DNA of 64,000 bases, from positions 103,616 to 167,615 of the forward strand of contig JADGDU010000008.1 of assembly GCA_016744705.1 (NCBI GenBank). The letters are read 5' to 3'. The notes below the pieces were generated by a model. The model ran no database searches and was not told the DNA's origin. It was given only the letters and a program-made list of their open reading frames with translations. This DNA is from Candidatus Krumholzibacteriia bacterium. GTDB taxonomy: Bacteria; Krumholzibacteriota; Krumholzibacteriia; LZORAL124-64-63. The translations under genes and the position numbers were made by a program. How positions within the stretch are numbered: the first letter of the stretch is position 1; every line of letters starts with the position of its first letter. Below are positions 9,370 to 19,800 of this stretch, in pieces.

Positions 9370-10745
9370 TATATGGTTTTCGAGAAGATGGGCCGGTCTT
9401 TGTCCTTACCCAGATAAGTATCGAAAATCATAGCCACATTGCGCACAAAATAGCGGCCCTTGCTCGTGATGCGCAGGCCAGCTTCGTCCATTTCCACCAA
9501 CCCATCAGCCAGAAGAGGCGGCAGAGCTTTGAGGCTTTCGGCAAAAAGCTCATTGGCCGGGGCACCAAATTCGGGCACCGTCAGTTTCCAGGGCAGTTCC
9601 AGATTGCACATGATGTTGATGATGGCCAAACGACGCAGACGGTCATCGTCACTGAGACGGTGGCCTTTTATGATGGGAAAGCGTCCGGAATCTACCGTGG
9701 CCGACCATTGGGCCAGGTCGGGATCGTTCTGCACAAAGCGATCACCCACATCGCCGATACCGCTCATGCCGAAGGCCAGCATATGGGGGGCGGGTTTGGT
9801 GGCATAACCCATGAAGTTGCGGTGCAAGGCGCGATTCTTCAGGGCAACGGAAAGCTCGTCATCCTTTTTTGCAAAATGATCGATGCCGATCCAGTCATAA
9901 CCGGCTTCTCCGAACAGATCCACCGTCAGTTGGAAGAGCTGAAATTTTTCATATCCGGCCAGCATGATGGTGGTATCAACCTTGTTCTGCTCCGGACGCA
10001 CCCAGGGCACATGGGCATAACTGAAACAGGCCACACGGTCGGGCTCCAGGCCGATGACCTCTTCAAGGGTGGCGGTGAATGAGTCGCGGGTCTGGCCGGG
10101 AAGGCCGTACACCAGGTCAACATTCACACCTTCGAAGCCAGCAGCGCGGCAACCATCATATACCCGAATGGTGCGGTCGTGAGATTGCCGACGCCCAATG
10201 GCTATCTGCACAGTTTCTTCAAAATCCTGCACACCCAAACTGATGCGATTGAAACCAATATCTTTGAGAAATTTGGCCTCTTCAGGAGAACTAATGCGAG
10301 GATCCACTTCAATGGAGATTTCGGCCCCATCGGTCATCCGGAAGGCCGTGTGAAAGAGATTCAGAGCCCGCTCGGTTTGGGCCTCATCCAGGAAATTGGG
10401 AGTGCCTCCGCCCCAGTGCAATTGCGAAACCAGACGGCCAGTGCCGATGACATCGGTGACCATTTTGATTTCCCGCTCCACAAGGTCGAGATATTGATCC
10501 ACTGCGTTGGTTTCACGGGTCACCAGGGCGTTGCAACCACAGTAGTGACAGTGTTTGGCGCAGAAGGGCAGGTGCAGGTAAATGGCCAGTTCATCTTCTG
10601 GTTTTTGGGACAATTCCTGCAAAGCCAGCATGTATTCGTCATGGCCAAAGTCCTGCTTCCAGGCCGGCACCGTAGGGTAACTGGTGTACCTGGGGCCGGG
10701 CTGGTTGTATTTCTCGACAAATTCGGGCGTGATGGGCAAATCCAT
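9369..10745 (-). CDS. hemN: Oxygen-independent coproporphyrinogen III oxidase (radical SAM)
   Basis: Decarboxylates two propionates of coproporphyrinogen III using S-adenosylmethionine. The 4Fe-4S cluster cysteines are Cys62, Cys66 and Cys69 (CxxxCxxC), followed by Cys71, with Tyr56 ahead of them; these are the same residue numbers as in the E. coli enzyme. The extra Cys71 and the N-terminal PGPRYTSYPT distinguish true HemN from HemW-like paralogs. Length of 458 matches the family. The start has AGGTAGGA upstream and lies 6 bases after the hemE stop. Its presence means heme can be made without oxygen up to this step. Confidence 0.97.
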   Translation of the reverse strand: MDLPITPEFVEKYNQPGPRYTSYPTVPAWKQDFGHDEYMLALQELSQKPEDELAIYLHLPFCAKHCHYCGCNALVTRETNAVDQYLDLVEREIKMVTDVIGTGRLVSQLHWGGGTPNFLDEAQTERALNLFHTAFRMTDGAEISIEVDPRISSPEEAKFLKDIGFNRISLGVQDFEETVQIAIGRRQSHDRTIRVYDGCRAAGFEGVNVDLVYGLPGQTRDSFTATLEEVIGLEPDRVACFSYAHVPWVRPEQNKVDTTIMLAGYEKFQLFQLTVDLFGEAGYDWIGIDHFAKKDDELSVALKNRALHRNFMGYATKPAPHMLAFGMSGIGDVGDRFVQNDPDLAQWSATVDSGRFPIIKGHRLSDDDRLRRLAIINIMCNLELPWKLTVPEFGAPANELFAESLKALPPLLADGLVEMDEAGLRITSKGRYFVRNVAMIFDTYLGKDKDRPIFSKTI

Positions 10746-10751
10746 TATTTC

Positions 10752-11783
10752 CTACCTTCGGAATCCCTGAACGGTTTCCACAAGAGTTTCTACTGCTGCG
10801 ATAGGGGCTTTGGGCAGAATGCCGTGGCCCAGATTAAAGACATGTCCCTTGGCTTCGGTGCCTTTGCGACATATTTCCAGGGCCCGGCTGCGGATCTGGT
10901 CGTGATCACCATAAAGCACCAGGGGGTCAAGGTTTCCCTGGAGGCTGTAGTTGGGCAGTTTCTTAATGCCATCAGAAAGATCCATGGTCCAGTCCATACC
11001 CAGAGCTTCCACATCGAGGGTTTTTACGGACTCGAGGAACGGAGCGTTACCCTTGAGGAAATAGATGCGCGGCACACCGCTGTCAGCCAAACTGTCTAGA
11101 ATTCTGCGAACCCGGGGCAGAATTACTTTGTCGAAATCCTGTGGGTGCAGAATGCCACCCCAGGTGTCGAAAAGCTGGATGGCATCCACGCCTGCTTCCA
11201 CCTGCATGGCCAGATAATCGATGATCTGGTCGGTGAGCTTGTCCATCAACTCGTCCAGCAATTCGGGACGGCTGTAGAGCATGGTTTTGAGGTTCTCGTA
11301 ATTCTTGGATCCGCCGCCTTCGATGAGGTAGGTGGCCAAAGTGAAAGGTGATCCGGCGAAACCGATGAGGGGTGTTTTATCACCCAGTTCGCCTTTGATT
11401 AGTTTGATGGCCTCGGCCACATAACCGGTGCCTTCTCTGGCCTCAGTCACATTCAGATTCCGAATGTCATCTTCGCTGCGGATGGGGCGCTGCAGTTTGG
11501 GACCGCCATCTCCAAAATGGAAGGGGGCGCCCATGGGCTCCAGCGGCACCAGGATGTCGCTGAACAAAATGGCGGCATCAAAACCGAAGCGGCGGATGGG
11601 TTGCATCGTCACTTCACAGGCGGCTTCAGGAGTGCGGCACAGCTCATTGAAGCTCAGCTTTTTGCGCACGGCCATATACTCAGGCAGGTATCGGCCGGCT
11701 TGGCGCATGACCCAGATGGGAGTGCGGTCCGTGGGCTCACCACGCAGGTTTTTTAGAAAGATGCTGTCGTGCAATGTGCTCAT
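10752..11783 (-). CDS. hemE: Uroporphyrinogen decarboxylase
   Basis: Removes four acetate carboxyls of uroporphyrinogen III to give coproporphyrinogen III, without a cofactor. Signature segments are WVMRQAGRYLPEY near the N-terminus and GFAGSPFTLATY in the middle. The frame stays open to 11861 inside hemL, but the first 26 codons there are Pro/Thr-rich and unlike the family. The ATG at 11783 has GGAG eight bases upstream, lies 4 bases past the hemL stop and gives the usual length (343 residues), so it is chosen as the start. Confidence 0.96.
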   Translation of the reverse strand: MSTLHDSIFLKNLRGEPTDRTPIWVMRQAGRYLPEYMAVRKKLSFNELCRTPEAACEVTMQPIRRFGFDAAILFSDILVPLEPMGAPFHFGDGGPKLQRPIRSEDDIRNLNVTEAREGTGYVAEAIKLIKGELGDKTPLIGFAGSPFTLATYLIEGGGSKNYENLKTMLYSRPELLDELMDKLTDQIIDYLAMQVEAGVDAIQLFDTWGGILHPQDFDKVILPRVRRILDSLADSGVPRIYFLKGNAPFLESVKTLDVEALGMDWTMDLSDGIKKLPNYSLQGNLDPLVLYGDHDQIRSRALEICRKGTEAKGHVFNLGHGILPKAPIAAVETLVETVQGFRR

Positions 11784-11787
11784 GAAC

Positions 11788-13065
11788 TCAACTCCAGGAG
11801 GTGAAGGTGTCGGCCACGGCGGCCACGGTTTTGTCGATGTCTTCGTCGGTGTGGGCCGCACTCATGAAGCCCACTTCCCAGCCCGAGGGGGCCAGATAAA
11901 TGCCCCGGCCGATGAGGTCTTGGTGGAGGCGTCCGTAGGTTTCCATTTTACTGCCGTCGATGGCGTCAAATGACCGTGGGGCTGCGTCCTGGAAGGCTGT
12001 CCACCACAGGGAACCCTGGCGCACTACGGTGGCTGTGATGCCCGCATCCAGTGCTGCTTTTTCCAGGCCTGCCTGCAACTTGGCGCCTTTGCGTTCCAGC
12101 TCTTCGTAAAAACCAGGCTTGCCGATTATCTCGAGAGTGGCCAAACCTGCGGCCATGGCCACGGGGTTTCCACTGAGTGTGCCGGCCTGATACACCGGCC
12201 CATTGGGCGAAATGTGATCCATAATTTCCTGACGGGCAGCATAAGCACCCACGGGAAATCCACCACCGATGATTTTGCCATAAGTGCCAAGATCAGGGGT
12301 GATGCCCAGCAACTCTGCTGCGCCACCGCGGCCCACACGGAACCCGGTGATCACTTCGTCAAAAATCAATAAAGCACCATGACGGGTGGTCAACTCGCGA
12401 CATTTCTCCAGGAATTCCTGTCGCTGGACCAACAACCCTGCGTTAGCGGGAAAGGGCTCTACGATGAGGGCGGCTGTGCTGTCGCCATTTTGGGCAAAGA
12501 AGGCCTCGAGGGCCTCATCATCATCCAAAGGCAATACGGCTGTGTGATGGGAAAAATCGGCGGGAACACCCCCGCTGCTGGGAGTGCCAAATGTGGCCAG
12601 GCCACTGCCTGCTTCCACCAGAAGATGGTCCACATGACCGTGGTAACAACCGGCAAATTTGACGATGGTATCGCGTCCGGTGAAACCCCGGGCGAGGCGG
12701 ATGGCGCTCATCACTGCTTCGGTGCCGCTGCTCACAAAACGCACCTGATCAAACAGGGGCAAGCGCTCCAGGAAGGCTTCAGCCAGCAGCACTTCTCGGC
12801 GGCTGGGGGCACCAAAACTGGTGCCTTCGCTGATGGCTTCAAGAGCAGCAGCGGCGACGTCCGGGTCAGCGTGGCCCAAAATCATGGGGCCCCAGCTGAG
12901 GCACCAGTCGATGTAGTTTTTGCCATCTTCATCAGTGAACTTGCAGCCACTGGCTTTTTGAAAAAACAGGGGGTCGCCGGGCACCGATTTGAAGGCCCGC
13001 ACGGGTGAATTCACGCCGCCGGGTAAGACTTTTTCAGCTCGTTGCCACCAAGTGTTGTTGCTCAT
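11788..13065 (-). CDS. hemL: Glutamate-1-semialdehyde 2,1-aminomutase
   Basis: A PLP-dependent class III aminotransferase-fold enzyme that isomerises glutamate-1-semialdehyde to 5-aminolevulinate. The PLP lysine is Lys264 in TYGKIIGGG, preceded by the cofactor-contacting LIFDEVITGFR. The N-terminus KVLPGGVNSPVRAF is diagnostic. An ATG at 13098 would add 11 residues overlapping hemB. The ATG at 13065, just after the hemB TAA and preceded by GGATGGA, gives the normal N-terminus (425 residues) and is preferred. Confidence 0.96.
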   Translation of the reverse strand: MSNNTWWQRAEKVLPGGVNSPVRAFKSVPGDPLFFQKASGCKFTDEDGKNYIDWCLSWGPMILGHADPDVAAAALEAISEGTSFGAPSRREVLLAEAFLERLPLFDQVRFVSSGTEAVMSAIRLARGFTGRDTIVKFAGCYHGHVDHLLVEAGSGLATFGTPSSGGVPADFSHHTAVLPLDDDEALEAFFAQNGDSTAALIVEPFPANAGLLVQRQEFLEKCRELTTRHGALLIFDEVITGFRVGRGGAAELLGITPDLGTYGKIIGGGFPVGAYAARQEIMDHISPNGPVYQAGTLSGNPVAMAAGLATLEIIGKPGFYEELERKGAKLQAGLEKAALDAGITATVVRQGSLWWTAFQDAAPRSFDAIDGSKMETYGRLHQDLIGRGIYLAPSGWEVGFMSAAHTDEDIDKTVAAVADTFTSWS

Positions 13066-13069
13066 GGTA

Positions 13070-14041
13070 TTAGATCCATCCCTTTTCGATAGCTTCATGT
13101 CCGTGGTAGGTGATGATCATGTCGCAACCGGCGCGGCGGAAGGCCAGCAGGTTTTCGCGGACCATAGCCGCTTCGTCCACCAGGCCAGCGGCTGCGGCAT
13201 TTTTGACCATGGAGTATTCACCGGAAACGTTGTAGCAGACCAGAGGGCAGAGCACTTCGTCGCGCACCCGTTTGATGATGTCCAGATAAGCGAGGGCCGG
13301 TTTGACCATGACCATGTCGGCGCCTTCCTGGAGGTCGAGGATGGTTTCGAGGATGGCTTCCCGGCCATTGCGCGAATCCATTTGGTAGCTTTTGCGATCA
13401 CCCTGGGGGGCGCTGTCGCAGGCATCGCGGAAAGGTCCATAGTAGGCGCTGGCGTATTTGGCGCTATAGGAAAGGATGACAGTGTTTTCCAGGTCATTTT
13501 CGTCGAGGGCTTCGCGCATGCCAGCCACCCGGCCGTCCATCATGTCGCTGGGGCTGACGATGTCGGCGCCAGCTTTGGCGTGGGAAACCGCCATTTTGGC
13601 CAACTGTTCTACCGATGGGTCATTGAGAATGCGGCCGTCTTTGACAAAACCACAGTGACCGTGATCGGTATAGGCGCAAAGGCAGACATCGGTGATGGTG
13701 ATGATGTCGTCGCCAAATTTATCTTTCAAAGCACGCAAGCTGCGGTTGACTACGCTGTTGTCGTCCACGGCTGAAGTGCCGGTGGCGTCTTTGTGATCGG
13801 GAATGCCAAACAACAGGTGCGACTTCAGTCCCAATTCCAGATCCCGGCCCACTTCTTCGACGATGGTGTCGGCAGAGGTGTGGTAAACGCCGGGCATGGC
13901 ACCAATTTCCTCATGAACACCGGTGCCATCGACCACAAAGTGAGGGGTGATCAGATGCCGGGCTGAAACTTCAGTTTCGGCCACCATTTCACGCATGACG
14001 GCAGTGGAACGCAGGCGGCGGGGACGGTCGATCAGGTTCAT
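13070..14041 (-). CDS. hemB: Delta-aminolevulinic acid dehydratase (porphobilinogen synthase)
   Basis: Condenses two 5-aminolevulinates to porphobilinogen. Two Schiff-base lysines are visible, Lys195 (YSAKYAS) and Lys247 (MVKPA). Cys120, Cys122 and Cys130 in DVCLCAYTDHGHC form the catalytic zinc site, so this is a zinc-dependent rather than a magnesium-only enzyme. Length of 323 residues is standard. The start codon overlaps the hemD stop as ATGA. Confidence 0.97.
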   Translation of the reverse strand: MNLIDRPRRLRSTAVMREMVAETEVSARHLITPHFVVDGTGVHEEIGAMPGVYHTSADTIVEEVGRDLELGLKSHLLFGIPDHKDATGTSAVDDNSVVNRSLRALKDKFGDDIITITDVCLCAYTDHGHCGFVKDGRILNDPSVEQLAKMAVSHAKAGADIVSPSDMMDGRVAGMREALDENDLENTVILSYSAKYASAYYGPFRDACDSAPQGDRKSYQMDSRNGREAILETILDLQEGADMVMVKPALAYLDIIKRVRDEVLCPLVCYNVSGEYSMVKNAAAAGLVDEAAMVRENLLAFRRAGCDMIITYHGHEAIEKGWI

Positions 14042-14754
14042 GATTCAATCTCCAGGGAGGTGGTGAGAGGTTCGCATCCGGCGGCACGAACCATGGCGTT
14101 CAGATCTGGGCTTTGGGCCACTTGGGTGGGAAATCCGGCGTCGCGGCTAATGGCGGCGGTGGTTTCTCCAATGGCCACGCAAGAGGGGCGTTGGGCAAAG
14201 GCGCCGGTGAAAGCGCGCACAGCCGAGGGGCTGCAAAAGAATATGATGTCTGAGCTTTGGAAGTCAGCCTCCAGAGTGTCTGGTTCGGTGGCCAAGGTTT
14301 CATAAGTGGGCAATTCACACACTTGAAAACCTGCTGCCTCCAAGGTGATACGGGGATCAGCCATGCGTTTGGCGGCACCCGGCAAAAGCACCGTGGCTGG
14401 CGTTTCGACCTGTTGGCAGAAAAAGCGGGCCAGTTCGGCGCCGTCTAGTCCCGCAAAACCGAGATCGTCGGGCAGGCCCACCGCGGCCAGAGCCGCAGAG
14501 GTGCCCGCGCCCAGGGCCCCCAATTTTGCTGTGTGTGTGGTCATTCCCGAAGCCACAAAAACATCCACCGCCTGGGGTGAAGTGAAGAGAATCCAATCAT
14601 AGGCGGTGGTGAAAAACTCCGGCGCAATATCCTTGGCGGCAAAGCGCAGCAAAGGCAAATCCCACACCTGAAAGCCGGCCTTAACCAAGCTTTGATGCCA
14701 GATTTTATTCCGTTGCTCCTGCCGAGTCAGGATGATGCGAGGGGCGGTACTCAC
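14038..14754 (-). CDS. hemD: Uroporphyrinogen-III synthase
   Basis: Cyclises hydroxymethylbilane with inversion of ring D. The 238-residue protein belongs to a family with very low sequence conservation. Recognition rests on the N-terminal ILTRQEQRN, the FTSPQAVDVF and FCSPSAVRAF segments (one in each of the two pseudo-symmetric domains) and its place between hemC and hemB. Four bases separate it from the hemC stop, and it overlaps hemB by ATGA. It is a single-domain form without a fused methyltransferase. Confidence 0.9.
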   Translation of the reverse strand: MSTAPRIILTRQEQRNKIWHQSLVKAGFQVWDLPLLRFAAKDIAPEFFTTAYDWILFTSPQAVDVFVASGMTTHTAKLGALGAGTSAALAAVGLPDDLGFAGLDGAELARFFCQQVETPATVLLPGAAKRMADPRITLEAAGFQVCELPTYETLATEPDTLEADFQSSDIIFFCSPSAVRAFTGAFAQRPSCVAIGETTAAISRDAGFPTQVAQSPDLNAMVRAAGCEPLTTSLEIES

Positions 14755-14758
14755 GCTC

Positions 14759-15688
14759 CTAAGCTTCCTTGCTTTTCTGCTTTACGGCTAACGATTTCCA
14801 GGCTTCTTCGGCGAGGTCATCAGGGCTATTTCCCTGCAGGCTGAGGCGCAGGGGATCGTTATCTTCAGCACTGTCGGCCAGGAAAACTTCCATCTTCCAC
14901 TGGCCATCCGTCAGCTGGATATTCACACCGAAGGGCAGTTGGCAACCCCCATCAAGGCGGTTCAACAGCAGCCGTTCGGCAGCCACAGCACCGGCGGCTT
15001 CAGGATTATTCAACTGAGAAATGCCCTGCACCCAGTGGGCTTCGTCGCGGCACTGGATGCCCAACATTCCTTGAGCCGGGGCAGGAACAAACTCATCCAC
15101 CGCCAAATTCTTGACGAAGAGGTCATCCAGATCCAATTCCAAACGGATGAGACCCGCATGAGCCAGCAGGATGGCGTCGTAAAGGCCTTCGCGCAGACGG
15201 TTGACCCGGGTGGGCACATTGCCACGCAGATCGGCGATTTCCAGGTCGGGCCGCAGCAAGTGCACCTGGGCCTGACGGCGGGCGGCGCTGGTGCCAATTT
15301 TTGCTCCCGATTTCAGGGGCAGGACATCGCCGGCGGCCAAGCGTTTTTCATCCACCGCTTCGCGGCGCACCAAAAGAGTTTCCCGGGAGTCTTCACGGCC
15401 CACCATGGCGGCCAGGACCAGGCCGTCAGGCATAGTGGTGGCCAGATCCTTCAGGGAGTGAACAGCCAGGTCCACGCGGCCGTCTAATTGTGCCTCTTCC
15501 AACTCTTTGGTGAAGAAACCTTTGCCTTCGAGTTTGGAGAAAGGGACGTTGTCGATTTTATCCCCGGTGGTTTTGATGATGGTGATTTCGGGTTTGATGC
15601 CAAGGTCACGCAAGCAGGCGGAAATGTGGTCAGCTTGCCAAAGGGCCAAATCGCTGCCACGGGTGCCGATTCTGTAAACGGTGGGCAT
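14759..15688 (-). CDS. hemC: Porphobilinogen deaminase (hydroxymethylbilane synthase)
   Basis: Polymerises four porphobilinogens on a dipyrromethane cofactor attached to Cys249 in LDGGCQLPFG. Other family segments are the N-terminal IGTRGSDLALWQA and the DLAVHSLKDL active-site loop. The ATG at 15688 has AGGAG six bases upstream; an ATG 18 bases earlier lacks a site and adds six residues not seen in the family. As the first gene of the ten-gene heme unit, it should carry the operon promoter in the 160 bases upstream, but I could not recognise a convincing -35/-10 pair there. Confidence 0.96.
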   Translation of the reverse strand: MPTVYRIGTRGSDLALWQADHISACLRDLGIKPEITIIKTTGDKIDNVPFSKLEGKGFFTKELEEAQLDGRVDLAVHSLKDLATTMPDGLVLAAMVGREDSRETLLVRREAVDEKRLAAGDVLPLKSGAKIGTSAARRQAQVHLLRPDLEIADLRGNVPTRVNRLREGLYDAILLAHAGLIRLELDLDDLFVKNLAVDEFVPAPAQGMLGIQCRDEAHWVQGISQLNNPEAAGAVAAERLLLNRLDGGCQLPFGVNIQLTDGQWKMEVFLADSAEDNDPLRLSLQGNSPDDLAEEAWKSLAVKQKSKEA

Positions 15689-15850
15689 TAAGCTCTCCTG
15701 TTTCAATACTTGGTCAGGCCAGATGTTTTCGTCTTAAGGCTAAAGGTGGGAGCAGGTTACAGGGGAGCAAGGAAAGTGATGTCACGAGGGTGTCATTTGT
15801 TGTTAATTCATAAACTTAGGGCAGGTAATTCATGGGTTTGAGAGAAAATT

Positions 15851-15880
15851 CCCCCTTGGTTCTGCCTTTCCGGCAGGGGG
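15851..15880 (-). terminator. Possible second hairpin upstream of hemC
   Basis: On the minus strand CCCCC-TGCC pairs with GGCA-(7-nt bulge)-GGGGG and is followed by AATTTTCT. It comes just after the stronger terminator at 15886-15912. It could be a backup terminator insulating hemC or a structured leader. The asymmetric bulge and weak T-run make it a low-confidence call. Confidence 0.4.
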
Positions 15881-15885
15881 GGATT

Positions 15886-15912
15886 AAAAAGGCCCCACTG
15901 TTGGGTGGGGCC
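15886..15912 (-). terminator. Rho-independent terminator of the small secreted-protein gene
   Basis: On the minus strand a GGCCCCAC/GTGGGGCC-type stem is followed by TTTTT. It lies 28 bases beyond the stop of the gene at 15941-16615 and separates it from the heme operon. Confidence 0.88.
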
Positions 15913-15940
15913 TCTCTGCAACCGGGATCACATACAAAAA

Positions 15941-16615
15941 TTACCGGAACAGGGATTTGACCTGATCAAAGCTGACGTTTTGAGTGGCCACAGGGCCATC
16001 AAAGTTGGCTTTAACCTGCAGAATGTCAGTGCGTCCCCAAGCGGAATCAGAATCCCATATTTCAGTGTACCAACTCCATGTTTCCACGCCGTTGGCATCA
16101 GTTTGGCCACCCAAACCGGTGTTATCGTAACCGAAACAGAAGGTGGTGCCTGCAGGAACCACAATATTTTCAGTACTGATATCAATGTAGGTGTAAACAA
16201 GGGGATCAACAGCAGGATCGGGTTCGATGGGGCTGAAGGCTCCATAATAATGAGCTGTGCTGGCGGGACCGGCTGGTGGCACAAGTCCGCCCATATCAAT
16301 CCATACAACCCAGCCAAATTCGCCTGTGGCAGGGCCACTGCAAGGGAAGCCCAATTCCGTGAGATACAGATCTTCGCCGGAGTCATTCATCACTGTGGTG
16401 ATGAACCATTCGCCCCAACCATCGAAGCTTCCCTGGCTGGTGGGAATGAAGTCTTCGCTTCCGCCGGTGTTGTAGACCCAGTCATCCTTGGCCGAGTCGG
16501 CAGCTTGGGCAACAGCGGGTTTGGTGGGAACGTCGGTACCGTTTTTGTCGATGATGGCACCAAAGGAGCTGGCAGCAATGAGACAGATAATTAAAACGAG
16601 CGATAGCTTCTTCAT
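15941..16615 (-). CDS. Exported protein of unknown function with 'VKSLFR' C-terminus
   Basis: A 224-residue protein with a clear signal peptide (MKKLSLVLIICLIAASSFGA). The ATG at 16615 has GGAGG eight bases upstream; the frame stays open further but the added residues are not signal-like. The mature part is rich in Gly, Asp, Trp and aromatic residues and looks like an all-beta secreted domain. I do not recognise a family. It ends VSFDQVKSLFR, resembling the LGELKALYR end of the exported protein at 30568-31200, so both may carry the same short C-terminal tail. It is a single-gene unit with its own terminator. Confidence 0.75.
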   Translation of the reverse strand: MKKLSLVLIICLIAASSFGAIIDKNGTDVPTKPAVAQAADSAKDDWVYNTGGSEDFIPTSQGSFDGWGEWFITTVMNDSGEDLYLTELGFPCSGPATGEFGWVVWIDMGGLVPPAGPASTAHYYGAFSPIEPDPAVDPLVYTYIDISTENIVVPAGTTFCFGYDNTGLGGQTDANGVETWSWYTEIWDSDSAWGRTDILQVKANFDGPVATQNVSFDQVKSLFR

Positions 16616-16832
16616 GTGAGTGTCCTCCAAAGAAATAGGGTTACTTTTGAGGTTGCAATTGCACCCTACCAGATCCAAAGAGGACTTTCAAGGCGAAATG
16701 AATCCAGGTTGTCTCTGGTCTCCAACGCCAACTGATGCTACTATGCCTATCCCCGACCAAATAATTAACCAACTGGGAATCTGCCGCCGGGCCTACCCGC
16801 ACCGGCTTCACACACCCTCATGGAGATGATCG

Positions 16833-19800
16833 ATGAATACAATGCGCTGGACCCTCCTGGCCCTGATTTTGTCCCTGATTGCTATCAATACGGCCTTTGC
16901 AGCGGAAGTTTTCCTTCCCCGCTACCCTGCCCTGAGCCCAGATGGACAGACTGTGGTCTTTTCTTTCCAGGGTGACTTGTGGAGCGTCTCCAGCCAAGGG
17001 GGGCAGGCGCGGCGCCTTACGGCTCACGAAGCTTACGATGCATACCCTGTCTTCAGCCCTGATGGGAATTCTTTGGCCTTTGCCTCCAACCGGTATGGCG
17101 ATGAGGATATCTACATCATGCCCACTGAAGGCGGAGCGCCCACCCGGCTGACTTTTGCTTCCTCCACGGATCGCCCTGGCGCCTTTTCTCCTGACGGCCA
17201 AACACTTTATTTTGCATCTCGCCGTCTTTTCGATTTTCCCATGGGCGCTCAAATCCAACAGATTCCTGTGAGCGGGGGCACGCCAGCGCGCCTGGTGGAT
17301 ATTTTTGGTGATGAAGTGGCCACTCACGATGGCAGCACTTTCATCATCGCCGAAGGCCGGGTCAAAGCCAATCGCCTTTACTACCGGGGATCTTACCAGC
17401 GTGAGCTGCATTCCTGGAATGAAGGCAGCGATCCTCGGCCTCTCACCAAAAACCGAGGCTACGACCGCAACCCCATGGTGGGCCCGGACGGGCGCATTTT
17501 TTGGATCGGCGATCAAAATGATGCGAAACTGCCCAATGTCTTCACCATGAATGCTGATGGTAGCAACCAACAGGCTGTCACCACATTCACTGAAGATGGT
17601 GTTCGTTCCGCTGGTCTGGGCAACGGTGGCCAGACTGTGGTGATCGAACGCGGGACCAGCCTCTATCTGGTGGACGCTGCCGGTGGTGAACCCAAACGGA
17701 TGTTCATTCAAGTGGCAGACGACGCCATTAACAACCCGGTCGTCATTGAGAATAAAACGGCCAACGCCACCGAACTGGCCATCAGCAGCGATGGTGAAGA
17801 ATACGCCATGATCATCGAAGGAGAGATCGTTCTGGTAAGCCGTGATCTGGGTGGCCGGGCCACCGTTGCGGTGCCAGGACCATGGCGGGAAATGGATATC
17901 AGTTTCCGCCCTGGATCCGCAGACACTCTCCTTTTTGTCACAGATCGCTGGGGCGAGAATGAAGTTTGTATTCTGGTTTCTGACGACCCGGAAGAAAGCA
18001 ATTTGCGTCTGGCCCGGCAGCTCAAAATAGAACGGTTATCTCCGGACACTTTGCCCACTACTACTCCCCAGTGGTCCCCCAAAGGAGACCGCCTGATATT
18101 CACCACCGGCCAGGCCAATCTGCACATCATGGATGCCGATGGGGATAACAACACTCTGCTGTTTGAGCACTGGCTGCTGTCGGATTATGCCTTCTCTCCT
18201 GATGGTCGGTGGGTTGCCATCAGTGCCTACAATGGCGATTTCAACAGCGACATTTTGATCCTTTCAGTGGACGGTGGCGATGCGGTAAACATCAGCCGCC
18301 ATCCTGATTATGACGACAACCCGGTGTGGAGTGCCGACGGCAGCATGTTGGCCTGGAATTCCAGTCGCCACAGCGCCTCTCCCGCCGATATGAATCTTGA
18401 TGTCTACTATATGTACCTGACCCGCGAGTTGGATGAACGCACCACCGATGAGTGGAAAATCTGGGAAAAAACCCGCGACAAGGAACCCGCTGCCACAGAA
18501 GAGCCTGAAGAAGATTCCGAAGATGACTTGGCTGCTCTCAAGGAAAAAGACGAAGAACCTGAACTCACGGTGGCCATTGATTTTGAAGATATCCACCTGC
18601 GCAGCCGCCGGCTGACTCGTCTTCCGGGCAATGAAACCCCCCAGGGCATTGATCCCAAAGGGGACCGTATCTATTTCACGGCCACCATTGATGGCGACAC
18701 GGATTTGTTCAGTGTGGATCGCTTTGGCAAAGAACGGGAAAATGTGACCAAAGGTGGTACATCGCCCCGCAGCCTGGCTTTGGATGCTGAAGGAAAAAAC
18801 TTCACTTTCCTTAAAGGCGGCCATCCTTCACGGATTGGCTCCGGTGGTGGCGAGGTCAAGACAACGGACTTCAGTGCCCGCCTGAAGATAGATCGTCCGG
18901 CTGTCCGTCTGCAGGTTCTGGACGAAGGTTGGCGCACTATGCGGGATCGTTTTTACGACCCGGCCATGCACGGTCTGGATTGGCCGGCTCTGCGTGAAAA
19001 GTACGGAGCCTGGGCCCAGCAGGTGGGCCATGATCGCGACTTCGGAGATGTTGTCAACTTCATGCTCGGTGAAGTCAATGCCAGCCATATGGGATATTAC
19101 CCATCTTGGGGAAGCCCTGGTGATTATGGCACCGATGGCTATCTGGGGTTGGAATTTGCCAGGGACGAAAAAGCCACCGATGGCTTGGAAATTGCCAAAG
19201 TTTTGGCCCATGGCCCTTGTGATAAAGTCACCAGCAAATTGCTGCCCGGCGATGTCTTAAAAACTGTAGACGGCAGCTTGGTCTCATCCTCTGCCAATCT
19301 TTTTGCGGCCTTGGAAACGCGGTCCGGTTTGCCAACCTGGTTGGAAGTGGTTCGCGATGGTGATGACCTGGAATTTCAGGTCGTGCCAACGTCCTACCGC
19401 AGCATCTGGCGGCTGAACTATACGGCCATGGAAAAATCCCGCCGAGCCAAAACCGAAGAGTCTTCCGAAGGCCGGGTGGGCTACGTGCACATCCAGGGCA
19501 TGGGGTATGCCAACGTGCAGCGCTTTGAGCAAAACCTCTTTGCCGCAGCCGATGGCAAAGAAGCTTTGGTCATCGACGTGCGCAACAATGGTGGTGGCTG
19601 GACCACAGATTTGCTGCTGACGATTCTGACCCAACCGGTGCATGCATACACGGTGCCTCGGGGTGGAGAAATCGGGTATCCCCAAACCGAACGCCAGCCT
19701 TTTTACCGTTGGAGCAAACCCATCGTCGTGATTTGCAACGAAGGCAGCTACTCCAATGCTGAAATTTTCAGCCACGCCATCAAGACCATCGGCCGGGGCC

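Noticed and set aside
10179..11099. Open frame of 306 codons on the plus strand
   Set aside because: It lies antisense to hemN and hemE, has no domain and no ribosome site; both sense genes are certain.
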